Positions 43,088-53,745 of a stretch of 64,000 nucleotides of DNA are shown piece after piece. This DNA is from Dipteris shenzhenensis. Its lineage: Eukaryota > Polypodiophyta > Polypodiopsida > Gleicheniales. The notes below the pieces were generated by a model. It was given only the letters and a program-made list of their open reading frames with translations. It had not been told where the DNA came from and did no database searches. Within the stretch, counting starts at the first letter, position 1; each line of letters opens with the position of its first letter. The stretch lies in NCBI GenBank assembly GCA_047967505.1, contig CM106540.1; one strand, given 5' to 3'. Made by a program: the position numbers and the translations under genes.

Positions 43088-44663
43088 ATGAGTGCCATCA
43101 GGGCTACAAAAGAGCCAATGTACTTTGAAGATGCAGTAGACAAGCCAGAATGGCAAACTACTATGAATGAAGAAATAGATGCTTTGTACAAGAACAATAC
43201 TTGGGAATTATGCAACCTTCCACTAGGAAAGAAGGCTATGATAGGAAACAAATGGGTATACAAAGTGAAGTACAATGCAGATGGAAGCATTCAAAGATAC
43301 AAAGACAGACTAGTTGCAAAAGGATTTGCATAGCAATATGGTCAGGATTATGATGAGACTTATTCTCTAAAAGCAAAGATGGGACTCCATACAGTTCTTG
43401 ATATCACTAGCGACACTCATCAAGTGGAATGTGTACCACCTTGATGTCAAGAATGCATTTCTGAATGGTTACCTAGACGAGGAAGTCTACATGCAACAAC
43501 TAGCAGGTTATGTTGAACCAGGAAAGGAGAATCAGGTTTGCCATCTCAAGAAGAGTCTCTACGGCTTAAAGCAAGCACCCAGAAGTTGGTACAGGAGGAT
43601 TGACAAGTATTTTGCTGATCTGGAATACATGAAATCCAATGTTGATCAGAATCTTTACTACAAAGTTCAAGAGGAAGACATTACTATTGCACTTTTGTAC
43701 ATAGATGATCTGAGTGTGACTGGAAGCAAGAATAGCTTCATAAAAAAGATAAAATAAGACTAATTTGCAGAGTTGGACATGAAAGATCTTGGACTCATGC
43801 ACTATTGTTTTGGTATTGAATTCTAGAGAGATTCAGACAGTACCTTTATGAGTCAGCTCAAATATGTTGATAGTCTCCTGAAGAAGTTTCATATGGCAGA
43901 TTGCAAGATTGTAGCCACTCTCATGGAACAGAGTTTGAAACTTACAAAAGATTTAGAAAAGCCTACAGTCAATGACAGGTACTATAGGCAACTCATCAGA
44001 TCTCTTATATATTTGACTATCACACGGCCAGATATTTGTTATGCTATAAGTTCACTAGCACAGTTTATGGCAAATCCAAAATAGTCTCACTGGAATGCAG
44101 CCAAAAGAGTCTTGAGATACATAAGAGGTACAAGACAATTTGGAATAGAATACATAGGAAGTCATCCAAGGTTGCATGGATGCTATGATAGTGACTATGC
44201 CGGAGATCATGAGACCAGGAGATCCACACAGGGATATGCATTGTTCCTTGGTCAAGGTGCTATATCATGGTTGTCAAACAAACAGCCAACTGTTTCTTGT
44301 TTTCGACTGAAGTAGAATATAGAGCACTCACTGCATGTGCATGTGAGGCTATATGGCTTAGAAGGCTATTGTTAGAAACAAAATACTTTGATTAATCAAA
44401 GCCAACATCAATATACTGTGATAATCAATCGGATCAAGCATTGGCCAAGAATCCAGTATATCACTCCAGGAAAAAACACGTTGATGTTAGAGAGCACTTC
44501 ATCAGAAAAAGAGTGTTACTTGGTGACATCATACTGCAGCATTGTGATAGCAAAGAGAATGTTGCAGACATATTTACCAAACCACTGGGTAAAGAGCTTT
44601 TCGAGAAACACCGACAAGCTATTAGTTTGATGCAGAGGAAGGACATTCCCATTAAAGGGGTGT
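43088..44663 (+). pseudogene. Second Copia: reverse transcriptase and RNase H relics
   Basis: RT reads WELCNLPLGKKAMIGNKWVY, then KDRLVAKGFA followed by a stop. It resumes after a frame change with HLDVKNAFLNGYLDEEVYM and LYGLKQAPRSWYRR, and the catalytic box is YIDD (about 43699). The connection reads LIRSLIYLTITRPDICYAIS. RNase H reads YDSDYAGDHETRRSTQG, then in another frame VEYRALTACACEAIWLRR, and ends with KNPVYHSRKKHVDVREHFIR and DIFTKPLGKELF. There are multiple frameshifts and stops. Confidence 0.82.
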
Positions 44664-44984
44664 GATGGAATGTAATGCTCAGTCCTTCTTCGATTTCCCA
44701 AAATCATCATCTTGAGGAAAGGCCTACTTCATGATGTTGATCTTGAGGAAAGGTGTTGAGAGACCACGCTCAACATCATGTTATTACATGTGCATAGCAC
44801 TAACATATATAGACCGCTATAAAGGAAAGGGTTAGATGCCCTAACCCTAATCCCAAATGGGTTTGTATATATTCTACATTTTCAACTAAATCTAGTGTAC
44901 AGTTAGTCATTTGTGGTGTGCTCTCTAGTTGTGCCCTTTCTTCTCATCTCCACTCTTCTCCTCTCCCCTCTTCATATTTTGTCA
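44661..44984 (+). repeat. Right LTR of the second Copia
   Basis: 324 bp, from TGTGATGGAATG to CATATTTTGTCA. It contains CTATAAAGG, a likely TATA element, at about 44818, and a C/T-rich 3' part. The last 170 bp match 61547-61755. Confidence 0.82.
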
Positions 44985-45860
44985 CCAGATTTGTCAGATA
45001 TAGAGTGGGCTCGTGTAGAGCGGCTACAGGTTCTCATGCTATTGCAGATGATTCGCGGTAAGCCATCCGTTCCTCACCAGCTCATTCTTGTTGAGTTTGG
45101 GTCATCCCCATCATAGCTAGATGCGGCATTTCAGGTCATCACGTATTTGTATCGAGTCAAGGAGTATGGGGATTACACTTCTGGGCACAATAGACTACCA
45201 TGGCTAGCATTGTCCTCCTATATGGCACCTTTGGTAGCAAGTGACCAGAGATGTTGGTAGGCATGCACAAAGAGATGGCTTGAGTGACTGGGGCTTCACA
45301 TGGATAGACTTCCCCCCCTCCAGTACAGTATGGATGCTCTGTTTTCTCCCCTCCTATCACACAAGGTCAACCAGGCCATTTGTGAGGATATCTTATAGCT
45401 ACACACATTCTAGACTTGGCCGAGACCGAGTGAGCTTCTAGTAAAGCTCAGTTTCTATAGGGATCACTACTTGCATATCACAAAGGAGGGTTTCATTGAC
45501 CCACCAGGATACACGTAGATCCACTGACCCCCCTCACTGAGGATCTCTATTGGGCAATTTCGGGTCTCTTCACATAGACTTTGTATCGAGAGTGGCAGAG
45601 CAGAGGGCCTACCTAGGGAGCGGCGCATATGCACATTATGTGACATACAGGAGGTTGAGATGGAGGAGCACTTCATCTTTAGGTCATGTTAACTATGAGA
45701 TCCGAGGGCATTTCTATTGCCTCTTTAGAGATAGCTCCAGGGTTTTGTTCCAATTCCTCTCCTATCCAGACCAGAGATGCTTGGGGGCTTTCATTCATGG
45801 GCACCGCGAGAGGCTACTTTGATCACGGAGATAGGAGTAGACTTCTTCCTTGGCAGATCC
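44985..45860 (+). pseudogene. Non-LTR reverse-transcriptase C-terminal relic with CxxC-H-C
   Basis: In one frame, with TAG/TAA stops, it reads EWARVERLQVLMLLQMIRGK, a SVPHQLILVEFG run, then TYLYRVKEYGDYTSG, KLSFYRDHYLHITKEGF, FRVSSHRLCIESGRAEGLP and the knuckle CTLCDIQEVEMEEHFIFRSC. It then shifts frame to YEIRGHFYCLFRDSSR and LSYPDQRCLGAFIH. Text of this kind (...SSHRL.IE.GR...CxxC...VEDEEHF...C) is known at the C-terminal end of many non-LTR reverse transcriptases. The RT core is not in this window. A related piece sits at 2395-2668 on the minus strand. Confidence 0.65.
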
Positions 45861-46292
45861 CTCTCAGAGCTCTATCACGGAGTTCTTCCTGCTAGATCAC
45901 ATGGACCCCACAACACGAGGCCTCGACATGATTGTGACCCATAGCCAGTGACTCGACAGCTCAAACAGAGGGTTGATGCACAAATTACACTTTGGGATAT
46001 GCCCTATCTATTTAAAGTCGGAGCCCAACTGATAGGGATTAATGTAACCCTTGTTAAGCGCAGAGCTATGACCAGGAGCGTCATAGGGCCACACCCATGA
46101 GCAGTCGACAACACTCTATCGCCGATTTCATGCCTCCATTGCCTCATCCACCTTGATGTCCTGATGGTGATGGTGATGGTGATGAGATTGATATGTAGTC
46201 AACCACTAACATGACTATGTTGTACTTAGTACTATCATTTTGCATTTTTTGCATTCTACATCTTCCGAAGACTTTAATAAACTTTCTTTCTT

Positions 46293-46334
<42 letters not shown>
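45861..46334. other. No gene recognised; (CA)n tract
   Basis: Contains a GGTGAT run near 46163-46180, a (CT)n block near 46280-46312 and (CA)n at 46313-46334, directly against the poly-T that ends LINE C. Confidence 0.5.
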
Positions 46335-46439
46335 TTTTTTTTTTTTGGGGTGAAATCTTTGATTGATTATATTATATGAGTAGCAACCTCAAAAAAAGGT
46401 GCTACAATTACATCAACTAAAAATTTCAGTATATGCCAA

Positions 46440-49400
46440 AAAGACCTCATGATCTATGCATCGGGTCTGCAAGCAATCAAAGAAATATTGCTACAGAGAA
46501 AGCCTAAAAAAGCCAAACAGAGAGAAAGTAGGATCACCAAAGACTTTACAATTCCTATATGTCCATAAAGTCCATAGTGCCCAGTAGCGAACCCAAACAA
46601 AGAAAAGATGAAACTCCAGTCTGGATGGATGAAACCCAAATAGCCAGAAGAACTTCCCAAACAGAACAGATGGGAATCTCACTTGCAGGTGATGTCGAAG
46701 CAGATCAAAAAACTCACGAGAGCACGAACAATGCCAAAACAAGTGAGGCACAGTCTCCGAAGAAGCATAACATCTATGGCAAAGTGTAGGAGCAATGTGT
46801 CGATGAGCTAATAGCTGTCCAGATGGAAACACTCCCAAAAGAACTCGCCAAAAGAAAACCTATTGCCAAAGCGGTACTTTATAGGCCCAAAGTTGTTGTA
46901 ATCTTTTCCTCCACCACTTGGCTGGGCGATGCATTCGCCAAACAGAATCACCTCTCTGTGAAACCCAAGGTTGAGGCAAAAGAATTTTATACAATGCAGG
47001 TATGGTAATCTGAGATAGCCTCAAAGGACGAGAAGAGCACCCTGGAGAAGTCAAAGTCCAATCTTCCAGTCGGCGGCCCTGGAGTTCCAAAGGAGGAATC
47101 GGAACAAAGGGCGAAAGCATAGAAGTAATTTGTCGCCACAAAGGACGATAATGAGAGCCCAATCCATATGTAGTGGCTGCTAGAGAAAAGGGGAGCACAG
47201 TACCAGCATCATCTATAACATCAGCAACCGAGGTGATGCCTTTAAACGAGACAAAGTAGGAACGTCGAGGTTCCTGTAAAGCCAAGGGAGGCTGAAAGAC
47301 TTTTGACCAGTGAATGCTTTCAGCTCTCAAAGAATTCCCAAGCAAAGATTGATGTCCATTCCATTCCAGATGAGAAAGAACATGCTTCCAGTCAAGAAGC
47401 AAGTGGGAAACAAAAGGACATCTAGGCAAAGTGCCATCAGTGCAACCAAAAAAGAAATTCCAGTGATCGAGTTGCCAATGACCAAATGCAAAAATACTGA
47501 TATGAGTGACTAGAGTCCTAATCATAAGAGCCCAAGGCTGATCACCTTGCGGAAATTGCAGTAACATTTTCCCCCTATGGGCAAGAATATGCACATGAAT
47601 ATGCATCTTGGGAGAACAAATGTGATGCATCGAAAGCAGCCTGAGAATTTTTCTGCCATGTTTGGATCGCCAGAAGAGTTCGATAAAGATAGACATGAAA
47701 GATGTAAGATCTGCCTTAGTGAACATGATCAATGGCAAGTAAAATTGAATATATGCCACAAGGATGGACTGCACTATTCGAAGACGAACGTGCAAAGGCC
47801 AGGTTGCCAGTTTCCAATACTCAAGCTTTTTTCGAAGCTGCCAAAACCCAATCAGTTTGTTGTCGGCGAGTGATTTCCCACCCCAAAGGGTAACCAAGAT
47901 GATGAACAAACTGAGTGGGTGGAATGATCCCTGGACCATAATAGACTATGCCAATCTTTGGAATGCAAAGGGAGCAGCTTAGACTTCTAAAAATTAACAT
48001 GAAGACCAGCTGCCAAACCATAAATAGAGAGGGCCTGCATCAAGGCACCAAGATCATGGGGCGTATTCTTCGGGGTAAAGAAAGAATCATCAGCATAAGC
48101 TTGAGCAACCATGCTGCGATTAGCATCCAATTCCAAGCCATGAAGTGATCTTGTAGCCACAAGATGAACAATATATTGCAGCATAGGATGAGTAGCAATG
48201 GCATATAGTAAAGCACTGAGAGGGCATCCCTGGTGGACTGAACAACAAAGAGTCCACTCATCAGAGATATCCCCAGAAATAATGCAAGCCGCATTGCTAT
48301 CTCTATAAAGCCATTAAATAACCTGCTGCATTTTTTGTCCAAACCCTAAAGCCCGCATAGTTTGTGAGATGAAATCCCATTGAACTGTGTCAAAGGCTTT
48401 TGCAATATCTACCTGCAAGAGTAGAACATCGTGCTACGTGTATTTGGCATATTCAATCCCAATATAAGCATTGGCAATGTTATATGTGATATGGCAACGT
48501 GGAACAGAGCCATATTGGGAGGGATGCAATGCAAGAAAAAATTCAATAGTGAGACCATCCCATCCTGGAGATTTCCATCTACCACAGGATCTCAGTGCAT
48601 CAGACAATTCCCTTTCAGTGAAGGGATATTCAAGTTCCAAAGCCTGAGCATCAGACAGAATTGGATGAATATGCTACAAAAGAAGCTGACGTGCAAACAT
48701 GACCTGAGGAGAAAGAGTATCCAGATGCCGACAATGAGTGGAGAAGTGCTGCACACATAAATCAGCAAGCTCTGAACGAGATGTTGACCAAGAACCATCA
48801 GGCATCTGGATCCAACAGATATTGGCAGCCTGTCTTTTGTAGTGTAAACTCTTAAAAAATTGCTTGGAAGAGCAGCCTTTATCCGAAAATGCCCGTTGTC
48901 TGGATCGAGTTTCCCATTTAGCAAGCTTTCTGCGATCATTAGATTGAAGAGAGAATTGAGTCTGACATAAGAGCATGCTTTCCTCTGAAGACAAAGGGCG
49001 AAGATGAGCAAGCTCAGTCAAACTCTGACATGTAAATTTGGCATGTGCTACAGTCTCCCTTGTGGCTTGCATATAGGATTTGCTATAATCTCGAATAACT
49101 ACTTGCATCCGAGCAACAAAAGCCTGCTAGGCATAATCCAAACCAATGTGTATCTGACGAGAGAGAGGCTGAATAGCATTAGAGACCAAGGCTTTAAATT
49201 CAGCATGCTCCAGATAACTATTATTAATCAGCAAAAACCTTCGGCAAGGCAATCTGTCAGTGGGAGATTCATGTAAGGAAAGCCTCAACCAAAGAGGAGC
49301 ATGATCCGAATGTATGAAAGCATGATCAACCTAACTTTGACAAGTAAAGGCATCACAATGCTGTGGATCAATCTGATACCATCTGTCCAAGCGTGCCCGA

Positions 49401-49854
49401 TAAGAAGATTGAGCATTATGCTGAAAGGTATAACACGAAAGCATGGGCTGTAATTCCTTCCAGAGATCACAACCAGGCACAACTGAAGCAAAAAATCAGA
49501 CCATGCCTGTGTTCCAAAAGCCAACATATGAGTGTGGCCTGAGGTATTGTCACCCGATTGAGGGGCATTATTAAAGTCACCACAAATGAAGGCATGTTGT
49601 CGCCATGGACAAGTATGCATGGCAGTCCCGATCAAAGCTCTATCACGAGAAGACTGGGGGGCATAAACCGATGCAAATTTAAAAATTTCCCCTTGAACAA
49701 GGCATTGAACAATAATCCATCTACCATGGCGATCATTGAGAGCCACAACAGGTTGAAGGTCGTGCTTTACCAAAAAATCCACACCAAAAAAGGAGTGCTC
49801 TCCAGCATAGAAGATATCATAACCAGCAAAATGGTCTATTTGACCAGCATACAT
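46440..49854 (-). pseudogene. LINE C ORF2: endonuclease, reverse transcriptase, zf-RVT
   Basis: Endonuclease: 49285-49854 reads HDLQPVVALNDRHGRWIIVQ and ICGDFNNAPQSGDNTSGHTH with the GDFN metal-site box. RT: 48434-48640 reads ERELSDALRSCGRWKSPGWD, then jumps from FFLA to LHPSQYGSVPRCHIT, losing the intervening block. The catalytic YADD lies at 48086-48097 (AYADDSFF). 46860-47939 is a 359-codon open stretch through the thumb and connection (HVRLRIVQSILVAYIQFYLP; SKHGRKILRLLSMHHICSPK). The zinc-binding region at about 46700 reads CHRCYASSETVPHLFWHC. Several frameshifts separate the parts. Confidence 0.83.
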
Positions 49855-50118
49855 ATGCTAATTATGCTCTTGCAAAGCAATTATATCAGGCTGCAATTGC
49901 CTGATATACATCCAAACTAGTTTCCATTTGCGACCATCACACACTCCCTGTACATTGAGAGTAACACACTTCAAATGATCAAGCATATTTACAGTTATGG
50001 GACAGGTATGTACAGCAACTAACGGGCTGTCTACGTCTGCATTTCCACCTCAATGTCCAGGCCTCTGCCCTGGGATGAAGCATCAACCTGAGGAGGGGAC
50101 AAAAGTGTAGCAACTTCT

Positions 50119-51234
50119 TCAGGAAACAAGGTTCGATTTGTAGTCACAGCAGCTCAGGTCAAGCCAACACCAGAGTGCACCACTCCAAGTCCGAGAAGGC
50201 AAAGGTCGCCTGGGGGAGATCACTTTGCGAGGAGTTTGCCATCCATCAGTCAAAAAATTTTCCCCCTTTCCTTGAGGTGGAGAGGACAAAGGCACAGGAA
50301 AAGAAGCATTACCATGTGAGACAGCCGGGGCTTTGCCTTTGTCTTGAACGGAGAAAAACTGTTCGACCCCTTTGTTTTTTACCACAGATGAGGCATTTGC
50401 ATTCTTATTCCAAGGCTGAACCATTTCAGCTTGCACTGGCATCTGTGGAGCTCGAGAAGGGCATTGTGAAGCCATGTGCCCAAATTGCTTGCATTCAAAG
50501 CAAGCACTTGCAAACAGCCCCCACTTGAGCTTGTAAAAGGCACTCCCCATGGAAACATTATTCACAGTAACCGAGTATGAAGTTGGAGTGGGATGATCCA
50601 TATCCCACAAAATGCAGAAGCGATTCAAATTTCCATTGGGTCGTGATGGACATACCACCTTACCGAGGGAAGCTGCAATTTTAGGTAGAAGAGAAGACAA
50701 GCATTGAGGAAAATCCACAACTTCTACCCAAACACGGCAACGATGCCAAATCAATGCCTGATGATCCTGGGTGGGAGACTAGGGCAGAACATGGACCATC
50801 TGCTGGCCATAGAAAAGAGGAGAGTGCTCTAGCAAAACCTGACGATGCTCCTCATCAGCCATGATGATCTCAAAAAAGCCCCTCGCTGCATAATGAACTT
50901 TTTTGACATAAGAACCACCCAGGGTTCGAGTCAACCAATTCCCAACATCTGCAGCAGCAGGCATCCGTCCTGGGAAGAAAATTATAATGGCATGCTTTGC
51001 ATACTCCTTAACTGGATCAAATATATCATCCACTTCCACCATAATGCCAGTGGTGGGAAGTGGATCTTTCCAACCTTTACGGGTGTCTTCAAACCCTTCA
51101 TACATAACCTCATAAACAAGCTGAGCCTCAGCACAGTCATGAAGAGAATCGTCTGAATCCATCACCTATTTTTGTTTCTTGTTGGAAATCAACTTGCCTT
51201 TGTGAAAGGTTTTCTCATAGGAATAATCTGCCAT
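50119..51234 (-). pseudogene. LINE C ORF1: DUF4283 domain and CCHC knuckle
   Basis: From an ATG at 51232-51234 the frame reads MADYSYEKTFHKGKLISNKK, then TAG near 51167, then MDSDDSLHDCAEAQLVYEVM. A DUF4283-like stretch follows (FFEIIMADEEHRQVLLEHSP with YGQQMVHVLP). After one further stop (50779) the frame resumes with RCRVWVEVVDFPQCLSSLLP and the knuckle CFECKQFGHMASQC at 50461-50502. ORF1 proteins bind the element RNA. Two stops break this one. Confidence 0.8.
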
Positions 51235-51264
51235 TCGAGTTAAGGAAAAAACTTGGAAGCAGCA

Positions 51265-51347
51265 ACGCTTTACGGGTGTGATTTTTTTGTGAGCTTTTTG
51301 TCATGAGCTTTTTTTCAATTTTCATGAATATTGCGAGCTTTTCATTC

Positions 51348-51403
<56 letters not shown>

Positions 51404-52197
51404 TTCATGGAGTAGGATGGGTTGAAAATTTGGGTTGTGGTTGCAGTTAAGACGAGAGAGGGGGGGGAGGGGAGATAAAGGAAAGGGGGAGGGATGGGCA
51501 CATGGGTAAGGTGGCATGGAGAAGGGAGGGGAGGGGATTTGGAACATATATTCGTTATCATAGTGGAGAACGTAGAGGGGGAACTTATAAGGTATGCAAA
51601 GAGGAGTGTAAGGAGGAGAGAGAGGATGAGGAATGTGAAAGTTATGTTCATCTACTAAATGCAAAGGGGAAGGGAGAGCATGTGGGAAATTTGAAAGTGT
51701 ATAATTTGACAAGTTTAACCTCATATTTGGATTCCTCGTCGAATTCCGGTCATTTTGAGTACCAACATGACCGTATTTTACACCATTTTATTCCGAAAAA
51801 ATGGTGTAAAATACGGTCATGTTGGTACTCAAAATGACCGGAATTCGACGAGGAATCCAAATATGAGGTCCAAAAGTTTCATATTATACACTTTTAAAAT
51901 GAACATATCTCCCATAGTTCCTCCCTTCTACTTTGAATATGGACATATCTTCCATAATTTTTTGCCTCCTACTGCCACTCATATTCGCCCCCCCTTGTGC
52001 ATAGTATACGCTCTTCCACCCCTCCCACATGCTATGAAAATGAACATATCCTATATCCTCTCCCCCTCTTTCTAACCTCCCCATCTTTCTTATAACAAAA
52101 ACACGTATGGATTTCTAAGAAAAGCTCGCAAAAACAAAGAAAATTGTAGAAAAGCTCACATTAAAAAGCTCACCAAAATATTTTCCCCACGCTTTAC
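51265..52197. mobile_element. Mutator-like foldback element, 9-bp target duplication
   Basis: Direct repeats ACGCTTTAC (51265-51273 and 52189-52197) flank a 915-bp sequence whose halves are inverted copies. The ends begin GGGTGTGATTTT and, on the other strand, GGGGAAAATATT. Next come GAGCTTTT-rich segments in inverted order, then ATGTTCAT/AAAGTGTATAAT blocks, and at the centre a perfect 72-bp inverted repeat (51718-51789 with 51798-51869, loop 8). A 9-bp duplication and GG-starting long terminal inverted repeats are Mutator/MULE features. No transposase is encoded. (GA)n at 51355-51394 lengthens the left arm only. Confidence 0.74.
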
Positions 52198-52560
52198 AAG
52201 GAGGAAAGCACATCAGGTACAAAACTGTACGATTTTTTCTGGCTGTACGGACAAAATCGTACGGATTTTTGACAATACGAAATTTTTTTCTGACAGGCAA
52301 ACTGTACGAACTTCCCCGACTGTACGGACAAAACTGTACGAAATTTTCTGCTGTACGAACAAAATCGTACGAATTTGACAGTTTTAAAAAAAATTCTGAC
52401 AGGCAAACTGTACGGACTTCCCTGACTGTACAGACAAAACTGTACGGATTTTTTTGAATGTACGGACAAAATCATACGGATTTTTGGCAGTAAAATTTAT
52501 TTTTTTTTCGGATTTTCTGACAGAGCGTACAGACACAAAATGGACGTCAAAAGGAACCTC
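52198..52560. repeat. GTAC-rich tandem repeat, unit 106-121 bp
   Basis: Three units are marked by CTGACAGGCAAACTGTACG at 52290 and 52396 and CTGACAGAG at 52517. Each unit holds TGTACGGACAAAAT and TGTACGNACTTCC, so the array is dense in the partly palindromic TGTACGNACA. Minus-strand frames (PYDFVRTF-like) are repeat products. Confidence 0.78.
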
Positions 52561-52639
52561 GAGGGTATCAAGCTGAGGGAGAAACAAGCAACTGTAGCAT
52601 GGGAGCACGAGGGCTAGCATGGAATCTCACTCTCTCTCT

Positions 52640-53060
52640 CACTACATACACACACACACACACATACTCTTTTTTCACACACACACACACACATACACAT
52701 GCGCACACATGCATGCACACTTTTTTTTGGGGGGTGAAATCTAGTTGTCATTATAATACAGGAAATGGTCCCAACTATCACCTACACACACACGCGCGCG
52801 CATGCATGCATGCATCTACCTTGGTTAGTTTGATGTTTGTAGGATGCGTTTGTAGTATATGTTGATGTTCTCCATTTATGAACTTTAAAGGTGGGTTTAT
52901 AGCTGGTGATTTTGGTGTAATTGCTCCATGATGTCTTTGTATCGGACCAAGAACGGTGCTGAGGTTATGACATCATGTTGCTTGTGTGTGTGTTGTGGAT
53001 ATAAATAACTCGTGCGCCCGTGTGTGTGTGTGTGTGTTTTCACCCCAAGAAAAAAAATGG
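52640..53060. repeat. (CA)n microsatellites with LINE-tail remnants
   Basis: (CA)n at about 52650-52720 runs into T8-GGGGGGTGAAATC (52721-52741), the same junction as at the LINE C tail (46313-46357). A further (CA)/(CG) tract is at 52785-52805. (TG)n at about 53018-53037 joins TTTTCACCCCAAGAAAAAAAA (plus orientation of the same tail). Confidence 0.6.
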
Positions 53061-53366
53061 TGTATGTGTCTCCATTAAATAGACAAGAATGACGGTACAT
53101 CTTTTGGGGTACCTACAGTTATTATTCAACAATATCATGAAAAAGTCACAAACTGTACTTTGCAGCAATCAAAAGCCTTTTGAGGTCTGAGACTAGATTT
53201 CTAAAAACTGCTTGATTTAAAGAACAGATCCACAACCTTGTTCACTAAAGCACACACGATCCCAACTCACATTCATCCTTTCGTTCTCTGTCTGGGTCTG
53301 CCTCACTATGTTCTTTCATGCTAGTGTCAACATTTCAAGTAAGAGGAACAAACACTACCAATAATC

Positions 53367-53745
53367 CCCAAGCACACTTTCGGTTCTCGAGAACGTGAAA
53401 GTGGCTAGCATCTCTGACAACTAGGATTACCAATAGTCACCAAGCACACTTTCTGTTCTCGAAAACATGAAAGCGGCTAGCTAGCATCTCTGACAAGAAT
53501 AGTTCACTGCTTGGCTTAACCGAATGACAGTCTCTGCAAACCCGAAAAAAATTTCATATGTATGGGTCCCCCTTGGGTGTATTGATCAGGGCACAAGCGA
53601 TAGCCAACTTCTCACTGTCCGACATAACTCAAATTCCTTTATGGTATCAGATATGGCTTGGGATAGTCAATGTAGATCTGGTACATATCCTTCTACCCTT
53701 ATTTTGAAAGAAAGATCTTCTAGCTTTGCATATATATATATAATT
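53367..53745 (-). pseudogene. E+/DYW deaminase remnant of the PPR gene
   Basis: On the minus strand, after a (TA)n tract (53731-53745), a shifted frame reads IYAKLEDLSFKI and EGYVPDLH then TGA, the usual E+ extension. Further on, another frame reads SEKLAIACALINTPKGDPYI (53550-53616), a stop, then FFRVCRDCHSV. These are the DYW cytidine-deaminase core with its CxxCH zinc motif. The residue before SEK reads Asp where the catalytic His of the HSE box belongs. The DYW C-terminal region follows as RFHVFENRKCAW and, after a 70-80 bp duplication, VVRDASHFHVLENRKCAWG. Intact DYW domains edit C to U in organelle RNA. This one is cut by at least three frame changes or stops. Confidence 0.75.

Larger units (their letters stand above)
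42110..44984 (+). mobile_element. Second Copia element, 5'-truncated, integrase core deleted
   Basis: Protease, integrase tail, RT and RNase H relics in Copia order lead to a polypurine tract (TTAAAGGGG) and a right LTR at 44661-44984 with TG...CA ends. No left LTR, gag or knuckle is present. The family is distinct from the young Copia (different LTR, different protein). The left LTR at 61518-61755 belongs to a relative. Its right end lies inside or against a non-LTR relic (44985 onward). Confidence 0.82.
46335..51264 (-). mobile_element. LINE copy C, near-complete but degenerate
   Basis: Minus-strand element. On the plus strand it begins with poly-T (46335-46346) followed by GGGGTGAAATC, that is, a poly-A tail on the minus strand. 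ORF1 (DUF4283 with CCHC) is followed by ORF2 with endonuclease, RT and the zf-RVT region, as in plant L1 elements. The RT lacks the fingers-to-palm stretch present in copy B. The 5' end is set by the foldback element that interrupts or abuts it at 51265. Confidence 0.85.
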
